Shown here: one piece after another, positions 7,170 through 14,358 of the stretch
How positions within the stretch are numbered: position 1 is the first letter of the stretch
Layout: each line of letters begins with the position of its first letter
Translations under genes and position numbers: made by a program
Origin: Candidatus Methanosuratincola sp.
Lineage (GTDB): Archaea; Thermoproteota; Methanomethylicia; Methanomethylicales; Methanomethylicaceae
Length of the DNA stretch: 20,843 bases
Direction: 5' to 3'
NCBI GenBank assembly: GCA_029907755.1
Contig: JARYLH010000011.1
Span: 1-20,843, forward strand
The notes under the pieces: generated by a model
Databases searched by the model: none
What the model saw: the letters and a program-made list of their open reading frames with translations, nothing else
Told to the model about the DNA's origin: nothing

Positions 7170-7197
7170 GGTCGGACACCGGCTCTGGACATGAAGC

Positions 7198-7218
7198 CTT
7201 TTTTAAATTTATATATAT
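7198..7218. promoter_or_regulatory. shared AT-rich divergent promoter of trkH and trkA
   Basis: Bases 7200-7218 are an almost pure A/T tract. On the plus strand TTTATATATAT (7208-7218) is placed for trkA, with a start near 7240. On the minus strand the AAATTTAAAAAAGG portion is suitably placed for trkH, with a start near 7175-7180. Two overlapping TATA elements could couple expression of the two subunits. Confidence 0.55.
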
Positions 7219-7258
7219 GTATTTATTGATAGTTGAATCCGAGATGAAGTCTTGATTT

Positions 7259-7912
7259 ATGCGGATTCTCATATTCGGTGCTGGCGGCATCGGCAGGTAC
7301 CTCATCAGGGAGCTGAACAACAAGGGGCACGAGATAGCCATAATGGACATTGACGAGGACGTCTGCAGGGAGCTCTCGGAGCAGTATGACGTCCTGACGT
7401 TGAAGGGGGACGTCACCAACATGGACGACCTCGCAGCCGCGGACATCGCCACCTTCGATCTCGTAATATCTGTCATCAGCAAGGACGAGGCAAACATCCT
7501 CGCGTGCCTCATCGCGAAGGAGCTCGGCGTGAAGAGGACGATAGCCAGGATAGGCGACCCGAGGATGGCGAAGATAGCTGAGAAGCTGGGCATTACCGAC
7601 ACGCTCTGCCCCGAGCTCACCGCTGCGGAGAAGGTGCTCAGGCTGATCAAGGAGGAGTTCCCGATCGAGGGGACGATCCCGGTCGGTGTGAAGATCGTGG
7701 ACCTGAAGGTAGCCAAGAACTCGCTTGTCGCGGGGAGGAGAATCATCGACCTCCCGCTGATAACCGACTGGCTGATAATAAAGGTAAAGAAGAACGGCAC
7801 GACGCTGCGCCCAGATCCGAACCACACACTGGAGCCAGACCAGAGGGTCACTATGATAGTCAAGGAAGAGTCCTTGGAGCGGATAAGGGCGTTCTTCGAG
7901 GAATCTGTCTAA
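7259..7912 (+). CDS. trkA: TrkA potassium uptake regulatory protein (RCK)
   Basis: This 217-residue cytosolic protein has an N-terminal RCK/TrkA-N Rossmann domain. GAGGIGRYL (7-15) binds the dinucleotide, an acidic Asp (30) ends the second strand, and the STND-type region reads DLVISVISKDEANIL. A C-terminal TrkA-C domain follows at about 135-215 (VKIVDLKVAKNSLVAGRRI). The length equals one RCK unit, so it would form an octameric ring beneath the TrkH dimer and gate it in response to NAD(H) or ATP/ADP. The ATG at 7259 is the natural start, although its ribosome-binding site is weak. The gene ends 10 bases from the convergent thyX gene. Confidence 0.94.
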   Translation: MRILIFGAGGIGRYLIRELNNKGHEIAIMDIDEDVCRELSEQYDVLTLKGDVTNMDDLAAADIATFDLVISVISKDEANILACLIAKELGVKRTIARIGDPRMAKIAEKLGITDTLCPELTAAEKVLRLIKEEFPIEGTIPVGVKIVDLKVAKNSLVAGRRIIDLPLITDWLIIKVKKNGTTLRPDPNHTLEPDQRVTMIVKEESLERIRAFFEESV

Positions 7913-7922
7913 GCTACATGCG

Positions 7923-8621
7923 TCACGCAGGCGCCCCTCCGCATCCCTTCTTGTAGAGCTCGGTCCATTTCGGGCATGTGTACTTCTTTTCAGGGCATAT
8001 TCGCCTTGAGACGCAAAAAGGCCCGGCGTTCTCGAATATCGTTGGTGCGACGCCCTTCACTAGCGCCAGCATCTCCTCTGCGACCCTCCTGATCTCCCAC
8101 TGGGCGGAGAGGCAGCACCTGAGCTCGAAGAAGTTGAGGAGGGACCTCGCATTCATGGTCAAGACGATCTTCGTCGGCGAAGCCTGGGGGAGTATGTACC
8201 TCGCGTCCTCTGCGGGGATGCCCTTCGCCAGGAGCCTCCGGTAGGTCTCCTTGCACCCCTCGAGACCCTCAAGAAACATCCGCTTCGACTCCTCGTCGTT
8301 CAGTATGCTGTCGGGGATTATGAACTCCAGCTCGTCGAATTTGACATAGCGCTGGCTCTGCTGGGAGTAGGAGGCGATCCTGTGCCTTACAAGCTGGTGG
8401 CTGCAGGCGCGTGAGATCCCCTCCACGACGAAAGTGAAGCTGTCGTGCTCGAGGACCGAAAGATGGCCGCTGGAGATTATCTTCCTGAGGAGCCTCTTTA
8501 TTTCCTCCTGGGTGAGCTCGCCGTAGGCCTTCGTTGCGCTGAACTTTGAGTAGCACTGCCTGGCAGCAGCAGCCGCAGCCCTTTCTGGGTCAGGGGTGTA
8601 GGTCAGCAAGGTTACCTTCAA
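7923..8621 (-). CDS. thyX: flavin-dependent thymidylate synthase ThyX
   Basis: This 232-residue enzyme makes dTMP from dUMP with methylene-tetrahydrofolate (or an archaeal pterin), FAD and NADPH. The diagnostic RHR-X7-S motif is intact as RHRIASYSQQSQR (residues about 79-91). The substrate-binding region HLSVLEHDSFTFVVEG and the late MNARSLLNFFELR are also typical. The C-terminus has three spaced Cys (CVSRRICPEKKYTC) plus one more near the end, possibly a metal-binding or structural element. The start is set at TTG 8621, because GGTG lies six bases upstream and the protein then begins MKVTLLTYTPDPE like its relatives. The in-frame GTG at 8630 is part of that ribosome-binding site. Confidence 0.95.
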   Translation of the reverse strand: MKVTLLTYTPDPERAAAAAARQCYSKFSATKAYGELTQEEIKRLLRKIISSGHLSVLEHDSFTFVVEGISRACSHQLVRHRIASYSQQSQRYVKFDELEFIIPDSILNDEESKRMFLEGLEGCKETYRRLLAKGIPAEDARYILPQASPTKIVLTMNARSLLNFFELRCCLSAQWEIRRVAEEMLALVKGVAPTIFENAGPFCVSRRICPEKKYTCPKWTELYKKGCGGAPA

Positions 8622-8735
8622 GCAAGTCACCGGAGACTACTCTGGAAGACCTTGTTAAAAACCATTCCATACTGCACTGCTGTTCAGGATCTCATCGGGC
8701 TGTTGTTGACGCGGAATCAGATTTTCAAGGCTGGA

Positions 8736-9431
8736 TCAAGCGGAACCTTCTTGGTCGTTGGTTTTTCCGGACCCCGGTTTCCTCCTGAAGATCCTGCCGA
8801 GCATCATCCTGGCGTACGCGAAAACCCCATTGCTGTTTATGTACTCGACTGCCTCTATCCAGTCTATCTTGAGGATGATCGCTGTGAGGACAACCAGTAG
8901 CACAACCGATCCCAGGACGCCTATCAGCACATTCCCCTCGCCCAAGAACTCAGTTATCACCTCGAAGGAGTAATGCCCAGCATAAGACACCAGGAGACCG
9001 AGGAAGAGCTTGCCAAGCAGGAGCATAGCGAAGAAGCGCTTGAAATTGTACTTTGCAAGCCCGAACGGGATTATTATGACATCATCCGGGAGGGGGAATG
9101 CCGAGAATATGAAGATCGCAAGGTCGCCGAACTTGCCAAGGAGGCTTGAGAAGCACTTGAGCTCCTGCTTTTTCTTCTCCGAGAGGAAAGTTGCCCCGCC
9201 CCTGCCGATCAGGTACGATACGCACTTGCCGAAGGTCGCCCCAATCCCGACTATGATGCCCAGCAGCAGGGGATCCAGTACGCTCGAGAGCAGGAACACA
9301 GGTATGAGGAATGGGACGGGTAGGAATGGGATCAGGTTCCCTAAGAAGCCGATCAGCAGGGCGCCGCCATAGCCATACCCTTTTAGGCCTTCGATCAGCA
9401 CAATGAACCAGTCCAATCTTCCACGTCCCAT
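8736..9431 (-). CDS. VTT-domain (DedA/SNARE-associated type) membrane protein
   Basis: This 231-residue membrane protein has about five or six hydrophobic segments and the layout of the VTT/DedA-like group often labelled 'small multidrug export protein'. A Gly-rich start reads LKGYGYGGALLIGFLGNLIP. The membrane re-entrant region includes FSAFPLPDDVIIIPFGLAKY, where the Pro-Leu-Pro-Asp-Asp core is characteristic. The C-terminal tail is basic (RIFRRKPGSGK). VTT proteins move lipids or lipid-linked carriers across membranes; a drug-export role is not established for this protein. The gene starts 43 bases after the tandem gamma-carbonic-anhydrase-like gene on the same strand, so the two are probably co-transcribed. 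Confidence 0.82.
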   Translation of the reverse strand: MGRGRLDWFIVLIEGLKGYGYGGALLIGFLGNLIPFLPVPFLIPVFLLSSVLDPLLLGIIVGIGATFGKCVSYLIGRGGATFLSEKKKQELKCFSSLLGKFGDLAIFIFSAFPLPDDVIIIPFGLAKYNFKRFFAMLLLGKLFLGLLVSYAGHYSFEVITEFLGEGNVLIGVLGSVVLLVVLTAIILKIDWIEAVEYINSNGVFAYARMMLGRIFRRKPGSGKTNDQEGSA

Positions 9432-9474
9432 TCGCTTTCCCTTTCGGATCGGAGCCCTGTAGCCATTCCCGTTG

Positions 9475-10401
9475 CTATATGCCCAAGTCCTTGGCCCCGC
9501 CCTTTCCGAGCCTCTTGCCTATCAGTATGGTGCCATCCTCCACGCGGATTCCGGGGTCAACCTCGCACTTCAGCAGTACGCATCCAGATCCTATCGAAGC
9601 CCCGTCCCTGATCTTGGCAGGCCCGTGGATGACCGCCCCGTCCCCGATGTGCACGCCAGAACCGATCTCGATCCCGTGCCCCTTCAGGCTGTGGAAGACG
9701 ACGCCCTTCCCGATCTTTGCGTTGGCGCCTATCACGATGGGGAATCCCTCGTCTCCCCTTATCGAGGCCCGGTCGCCGACTTCGGCTTGCCCCTTGAACT
9801 CCACGTCGCCGATCACCCTGACCCTCCCAAGGAATTTCGCCTTGCCGACTTTCGGGAACGCCGGCGCCCCATTCCAGCTCGTCTTTGGTGACGGGGAGAT
9901 GTCCCCGGACGGTCCCTGCATCGAGCTGTAGAGATCGACATACCCGAGGGCCAGCTCAGAATTGACCTCCAAGACCTCTTCTTTGAACGCAGTCATTTCC
10001 TCGTTCACTGACCCGGCAGGGCACCTCCCGCCCGGGGGGACATACGATCCTTCCTCGAGGATTGCGTTCTCGATGACAGCGCCATGCCCGATGAAGCAGC
10101 CTGGCTTCAGCTCAGAATTCCTGATCCTTGCGTTGAACCCTATGAATGTGAAATCGCCAACTACCGATGAAATGACCTCGGCCCTGTGGGCTACGCTCAC
10201 CAGCGAACCGAGGCTGGAAGGCCCCACCACGCGCGCGCCGTCTTGGATGTTCGTCCCGCCGCCGATGGTCACCTCCCCTGAGACCTCCACAAAGGGGGCG
10301 ATGTAGATGAAGTCCCCGCCCATCCTGACCTTGTCGCCAAGAATGGCAGACGGGTCAATGAACGAATTGCTCCAGATCCTGCTCAACCCTGCACTCTCCA
10401 A
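9475..10401 (-). CDS. tandem gamma-carbonic-anhydrase-like protein (two left-handed beta-helix domains)
   Basis: This 308-residue protein contains two hexapeptide-repeat beta-helix domains that each align by eye with Cam, the gamma-class carbonic anhydrase of Methanosarcina. The N-terminal domain (about 12-125) has TNIQDG (Cam Asn73-Gln75-Asp76), SVAHRAEV (His72 = Cam His117) and a C-terminal helix ending VNSELALGY (about 147-155), like Cam VNVHLAEGY. It lacks the His81 and His122 equivalents and the acidic loop. After a Pro/Ser-rich linker (about 160-187), the second domain has SIRGDEG (Arg215, Asp217, Glu218 = Cam 59, 61, 62), VVFH (His237 = His81) and VIHGP (His259 = His122), but Asp254 in place of His117. 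Metal ligands are thus split between the halves. The start is TTG 10401, six bases after GGTG; GTG 10410 is an alternative. Activity is unproven. Other hexapeptide-repeat functions such as acyltransfer are possible but fit less well. Confidence 0.85.
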   Translation of the reverse strand: MESAGLSRIWSNSFIDPSAILGDKVRMGGDFIYIAPFVEVSGEVTIGGGTNIQDGARVVGPSSLGSLVSVAHRAEVISSVVGDFTFIGFNARIRNSELKPGCFIGHGAVIENAILEEGSYVPPGGRCPAGSVNEEMTAFKEEVLEVNSELALGYVDLYSSMQGPSGDISPSPKTSWNGAPAFPKVGKAKFLGRVRVIGDVEFKGQAEVGDRASIRGDEGFPIVIGANAKIGKGVVFHSLKGHGIEIGSGVHIGDGAVIHGPAKIRDGASIGSGCVLLKCEVDPGIRVEDGTILIGKRLGKGGAKDLGI

Positions 10402-10429
10402 TACAGCCACCGGTTAGAAGGTCTCGGCT

Positions 10430-10480
10430 AAAGATATAATATCCTTTTGGGTTCTGCTTCAGACAGCACGGTTTTTATAC
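10430..10480. promoter_or_regulatory. divergent promoters for the tandem CA-like gene and the ABC ATPase gene
   Basis: On the minus strand GATATTATATC (about 10433-10443) sits roughly 35 bases before TTG 10401. On the plus strand TTTTTATAC (10472-10480) predicts a start near 10503 and a leader of about 65 bases to ATG 10568. Both are TATA-like by sequence and spacing only. Confidence 0.45.
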
Positions 10481-10567
10481 GTTGTAAATGCCTTTCTATC
10501 AAAGGAAATGCATCGGGGTGCCTGTATCTTGGGTGCGGAAACAGACCGGAGTCGCGGTGACGGTCAG

Positions 10568-11257
10568 ATGGTGATGGTGGCGAACGACCTCTGGAAGGTC
10601 TACAAGCTGGGGGAGATAGAGTACCCTGCCCTCCGCGGGGTCAGCTTCAAGGCGAAGCGCGGGGAGTACATCGCCATCGTCGGCCCCTCGGGGAGCGGAA
10701 AGTCCACACTACTCAACATAATGGGCGCACTCGACAGGCCGACGAGAGGAACGATGATGATAGACGGTTTGGACATTTCCACCCTCAGCGACAACAAGCT
10801 CGCAGAGCTGAGGAACAGGAAACTTGGCTTTGTATTCCAGACGTTCAACCTGCTCTCCTACATGAGCGCCGCTGAGAACGTGGAGACGCCGCTGATCGCC
10901 GCTGGAGTCCCCCTTGAGCTGAGGCGGAAGAGATCCTTTGAGCTCCTCGAGATGGTCGGGCTCAAGGGCTTCGAGAGGAACCGCCCGTCGATGCTCAGCG
11001 GGGGTCAGCAGCAGAGGGTCGCGATAGCTAGGGCGCTGGCGAACGATCCGCAGATCATCCTGGCAGATGAGCCGACTGGCAACCTGGACTCGAAGTCCAG
11101 CCTCGAGATCATTGACATCCTGAGGAGGCTCAACACCGAGAAAGGCGTCACCGTGATAATGGTCACGCATAACCTGGAGCTTACTGTTTACTGCGACAGG
11201 ATCTGGTACGTCAGGGACGGCAGGATAGAGAGGGAGGAGGTCTTGCATGCCAAATAG
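10568..11257 (+). CDS. ABC exporter ATP-binding subunit, MacB/LolD type
   Basis: This 229-residue ATPase has every ABC motif. Walker A is GPSGSGKST (about 39-47), the Q-loop is in FVFQTFNLLSYMSAAENVETP, the signature is LSGGQQQRVAIARAL, Walker B is IILADEPTGNLD, and the switch His is in VTHN. The NLLSYMSAAENVE segment and GNLDSKSS are typical of the MacB/LolD/FtsE group that powers type VII mechanotransmission ABC systems. It is cytosolic and pairs with the FtsX-fold permease two genes downstream. GGTGA (10556-10560) lies seven bases before ATG 10568, so the in-frame ATG at 10508 is probably too early. ATG 10574 is also possible. Confidence 0.93.
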   Translation: MVMVANDLWKVYKLGEIEYPALRGVSFKAKRGEYIAIVGPSGSGKSTLLNIMGALDRPTRGTMMIDGLDISTLSDNKLAELRNRKLGFVFQTFNLLSYMSAAENVETPLIAAGVPLELRRKRSFELLEMVGLKGFERNRPSMLSGGQQQRVAIARALANDPQIILADEPTGNLDSKSSLEIIDILRRLNTEKGVTVIMVTHNLELTVYCDRIWYVRDGRIEREEVLHAK

Positions 11258-11261
11258 AAAC

Positions 11262-11269
11262 TATAAAAG
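11262..11269 (+). promoter_or_regulatory. TATA box before the CARDB-type gene
   Basis: TATAAAAG starts five bases after the ATPase stop codon and predicts transcription from about 11291, close to the GGTG (11292-11295) before ATG 11304. The second and third genes of this exporter operon may therefore have their own promoter in addition to read-through. Confidence 0.5.
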
Positions 11270-11303
11270 CAGTCTGCCTCGATTTATCAGCGGTGCTTAA
11301 ATT

Positions 11304-13055
11304 ATGAAGAGTCTCCAGAGTAGCAGAGCAGGCGCGGTCGCTCTCCTGCTCCTCATCTCGATAATCCCGTTAGTCTCAGTCCCTTCTGCAGAGTGCGCAG
11401 TCAACTTTTCGCTCCTCTCCGATAGGCAGATCCTGGTCGCAGGGGCTGAGAATACGATAAGATTTACGCTTTCAAACTTGGGAAGCACCACGGCTAGTGA
11501 GGTTATCGCATCGGCATCAATCGGCACGTCGCTCACAGGCGGGAACCTCATGATGATCGTCGGCGGGGATGGCAGGTTCGATCTTTCGTCGATCGGTCCC
11601 GGCGAGGCCAAGTCCTTCAACATGACCGTTTACGTTTCGCCCTCGGCAGCGGGCCAGATCGTGCAGATATCATTCAGCATCAGTTACAGGGGAGACTCTG
11701 TCACGACTACTGCAACGAGGTCGGTCGGCTTCAGCGTTGCCAACAAGGATCTCGCGTCTGCGGTCCTGGTGCCCCGGCTCTCGCCGAACGAGTTCAGACC
11801 AGGCCAGAACAACACCGCCCAGCTCGTGATAGAGAACACAGGGATGAGGGAGGCGCGCAACGTGACGGTCGTGCTCGGTCACCCGGGCGGCGCTGGGACG
11901 TCACAGCTCACAGGGGGCTCGTCGCTCCTCACTGCCCTGACCCCGACCACGACGACGCTGCAGGGATCATCGCAGTTCATCATCTACGATAGTGCGGGGC
12001 AGTGGGTGTTCGGCTCGGTCGGGGCTAACGGGACAGTCACCATCCCCGTGACCATCTATGCCCTGGCATCCACCGCCGGATCTGTTTTCCTCTTCCCTGT
12101 CCAGCTCTCATATTCCGACGGCTTCACTTTTGTGCAGGAGACAAGGTACGCAGGGATCAGGGTCTTGCCAGCCCCCTCTGAGACCACAAGCTTCAGCATC
12201 TCCCTGAGTGCGCAGGAGGTGATCGCAGGGAGGACAAACCAGCTGGAGTTGACCCTTAAGAACATCGGGTCTGGACCGGTGAGCGGGGCGGTTCTTGGCA
12301 TCGGGTTTTCGGGCTCGCAGCTCTCCTCGATCGGAGGCACCGGATCCATCTCGATCCCGCAGTCATCATCCTTGGTACTGATAGGCAGCGACGGGACTTG
12401 GGTACTCGGGGATCTTAACCCAGGGGAGGAGGCTCGCGTGAGCGTCTCGGTTTACGTGCCACCCTCTTCAGCAGGATCCGTCGCCACGCTCAGCACTTCG
12501 CTCTTCTACACTGACTCCCTCCAGCGGTCAAAGCAGGAGACGAAGCAGGCGGGCATCCTCGTGAAAGGCCAAGTCGACCTGATCGTGCTGGAGACCTCGA
12601 CTTTCCCCCAGAACGTATCTTCGGGCAAGCCATTTTCGGTCTCAGTCACAATAATAAACCTAGGGACCTCGCCTGCGAAGAGCGCGATACTGACACCTTC
12701 GGGAAGCGGCGAACTCAGGCCGGTCACCAGCGACAGGATATTCATCGGCGACATCGCGGTGGATGTGCCGTCCTCCTTCACGCTCAGCCTGGTGGGCGAG
12801 AACCTGACCAGCGGGACTTATAGCCTCAACCTCACCTACACGTACAAGGACAGCCTGAGCCAGATCCAAGAGGGCTACCTAGTCGTTCCCGTCAACCTCA
12901 AAGTCGCCTCAAACAGCAACGGGCAGACGCAGCCTTCGCAGCCCGAATACCAGGTTTTCCTCAACAGCTATTGGCCGTACATCTTGGCTCTGGCAGCCGC
13001 CCTCGTGCTGATCGCATTGCTCCTAAGGCGCAGGAAGCGTGGTAGCATCCGATGA
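11304..13055 (+). CDS. secreted, membrane-anchored CARDB/COG1361-type surface protein of an ABC exporter
   Basis: This 583-residue protein has a Sec signal peptide (residues 1-32, hydrophobic core VALLLLISIIPLVSVPS, likely cleaved near AECA). Four Ig-like beta-sandwich repeats follow (about 33-145, 150-290, 292-422, 425-535). Each opens with a phrase of the type 'V-x-G-x-x-N-x-x-x-x-x-L-x-N-x-G', as in LSNLGS, IENTGM, LKNIGS and INLGTS, which is typical of CARDB/COG1361 'S-layer-like' proteins. A single transmembrane helix (about 557-574) and a basic tail (RRRKR) anchor the C-terminus, so the bulk faces the outside. It sits between the ATPase and the MacB-type permease and overlaps the latter by four bases (ATGA). 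It probably replaces the MacA-type adaptor of bacterial systems; this role is inferred. Confidence 0.85.
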   Translation: MKSLQSSRAGAVALLLLISIIPLVSVPSAECAVNFSLLSDRQILVAGAENTIRFTLSNLGSTTASEVIASASIGTSLTGGNLMMIVGGDGRFDLSSIGPGEAKSFNMTVYVSPSAAGQIVQISFSISYRGDSVTTTATRSVGFSVANKDLASAVLVPRLSPNEFRPGQNNTAQLVIENTGMREARNVTVVLGHPGGAGTSQLTGGSSLLTALTPTTTTLQGSSQFIIYDSAGQWVFGSVGANGTVTIPVTIYALASTAGSVFLFPVQLSYSDGFTFVQETRYAGIRVLPAPSETTSFSISLSAQEVIAGRTNQLELTLKNIGSGPVSGAVLGIGFSGSQLSSIGGTGSISIPQSSSLVLIGSDGTWVLGDLNPGEEARVSVSVYVPPSSAGSVATLSTSLFYTDSLQRSKQETKQAGILVKGQVDLIVLETSTFPQNVSSGKPFSVSVTIINLGTSPAKSAILTPSGSGELRPVTSDRIFIGDIAVDVPSSFTLSLVGENLTSGTYSLNLTYTYKDSLSQIQEGYLVVPVNLKVASNSNGQTQPSQPEYQVFLNSYWPYILALAAALVLIALLLRRRKRGSIR

Positions 13056-14269
13056 GGTCTTCAGACATACTCAGGTGGGGACTGCGGGGCATCAGGCAGC
13101 GCCGGCTGCGCGCAGCCCTCACAATACTGGGCATCATGATCGGCACGGCTGCGGTGATAGCGCTCGTCTCCCAGACCGAGGGGATTCAGAGCAGCATACT
13201 CGAGCAGGTCAACAAGCTCGGACCGAACACCATCAGCATCAGACCCGCCTCAGGAGCAGTTGTCCTCACGCAGACGGACGTCAACAAGATGCTCCAGATC
13301 CCTGGCGTTGAGTATGTCGTGCCTGTGGTGACCGCCCCCGTGAGGCTGTATGGCGGTGGGACGTCCAAGCTCTTCACGCTTGTTGGTGTGGATAGCGCCG
13401 AATTCGAGATCCTGATAAGCGGTGCCACTTACGAGGAGGGGAGGCGCTTCCAGCCCTTGAGCTATTCCGAGGTCACCGTCGGGTCGTCTGTGAAGCAGCC
13501 CCAAGATCTCTCCTACCCGATGGTCGTCGTCGGGCAGTCAGCAACGGTCGAGATAGGGCTCGTGGACCCGGTGAAGAAGACCGTCCAGGTGGTCGGCGCG
13601 CTCGATCCATACGGGACCGCTACGCTGGTTTCTGTCGACGACAGCCTCTTCATGTCCCTCAAGGGAGCCATGGCACTCTTGGGCAGGAGCAGCTACAGCG
13701 CACTTTTCATTAAGACAACCGACGTCGACTCTGTAGACTACGTTGTGGAGAACATAAAGGCGATCTACGGGACACGGCTCACCATACTGACCGTGAAGCA
13801 GATCACCCAGATAGTCTCCACGATAACCGGGCAGCTGACGGTTCTCCTTGGGGCGATAGCTGCCATCTCACTGTTCGTGGCAGGGCTGGGAATAATGAAC
13901 ATAATGTTCGTCTCGGTGATAGAGAGGACGCGTGAGATAGGCGTGCTGAAGGCGCTCGGCTTCACGAACAACGACGTCCTGATGATCTTCCTCTCCGAGG
14001 CTGCAATAATGGGAGTCGTCGGAGGGATACTCGGGCTCTTGGTCGGCACGGGCATCTCTTACCTCATACCCGTCGCCCTCTCTGCTGGGATGAGCAGGAC
14101 GGCGAGCTCCTTCGGCTCCGCAACCGCATTCTCGTACACGCCGATAGTCCGGGCAGATGTCGCCGTATTCGTCCTCCTGTTTGCGGTGGCGGTCGCACTG
14201 CTCGCAGGGTTCTACCCTGCCAGGAGGGGATCCAGGATGGATCCTGTCGTGGCGCTCAGGCATGACTGA
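13052..14269 (+). CDS. MacB/FtsX-type ABC permease
   Basis: This 405-residue membrane protein has the MacB-family layout. A cytosolic basic N-terminus (LRWGLRGIRQRRLRAALTILG) leads into helix 1 (about 20-42). A large extracytoplasmic MacB_PCD domain follows (about 43-255). Then come the FtsX domain helices with GIMNIMFVSVIERTREIGVL (coupling region) and a final helix followed by FYPARRGSRMDPVVALRHD. The C-terminal PA-R-x-D-P-x-x-A-L-R phrase is diagnostic. It dimerises and is driven by the ATPase encoded two genes upstream. The start overlaps the stop of the surface-protein gene by ATGA, so translation is probably coupled. The cargo (peptide, lipid or small molecule) cannot be read. Confidence 0.93.
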   Translation: MRSSDILRWGLRGIRQRRLRAALTILGIMIGTAAVIALVSQTEGIQSSILEQVNKLGPNTISIRPASGAVVLTQTDVNKMLQIPGVEYVVPVVTAPVRLYGGGTSKLFTLVGVDSAEFEILISGATYEEGRRFQPLSYSEVTVGSSVKQPQDLSYPMVVVGQSATVEIGLVDPVKKTVQVVGALDPYGTATLVSVDDSLFMSLKGAMALLGRSSYSALFIKTTDVDSVDYVVENIKAIYGTRLTILTVKQITQIVSTITGQLTVLLGAIAAISLFVAGLGIMNIMFVSVIERTREIGVLKALGFTNNDVLMIFLSEAAIMGVVGGILGLLVGTGISYLIPVALSAGMSRTASSFGSATAFSYTPIVRADVAVFVLLFAVAVALLAGFYPARRGSRMDPVVALRHD

Positions 14270-14358
14270 GATGCGGAATAAGGCTGTGCGAAGAATAGGA
14301 TGCGAGATGGAAGGGAAGCAAAAAAAGGAGAGGCTGGCGATGGGCTGCAATTGGGCGG

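Noticed and set aside
6805..7863. Minus-strand open frame of 352 codons spanning the trkH 5' part, promoter and trkA
   Set aside because: It crosses the shared promoter, is out of frame with trkH and antisense to trkA, and has no domain character.
9475..10401. GlmU-like or sugar acetyltransferase reading of the hexapeptide-repeat protein
   Set aside because: The SIRGDEG, IQDG, VVFH, VIHGP and VNSELALGY segments match gamma-carbonic anhydrase landmarks in order, and no nucleotidyltransferase domain or acetyl-CoA-type His/Asn pattern is evident.
10508..10567. Upstream ATG start of the ABC ATPase gene giving 20 extra residues
   Set aside because: The extra peptide is unlike ABC ATPase N-termini, and a good GGTGA site sits seven bases before the ATG at 10568.
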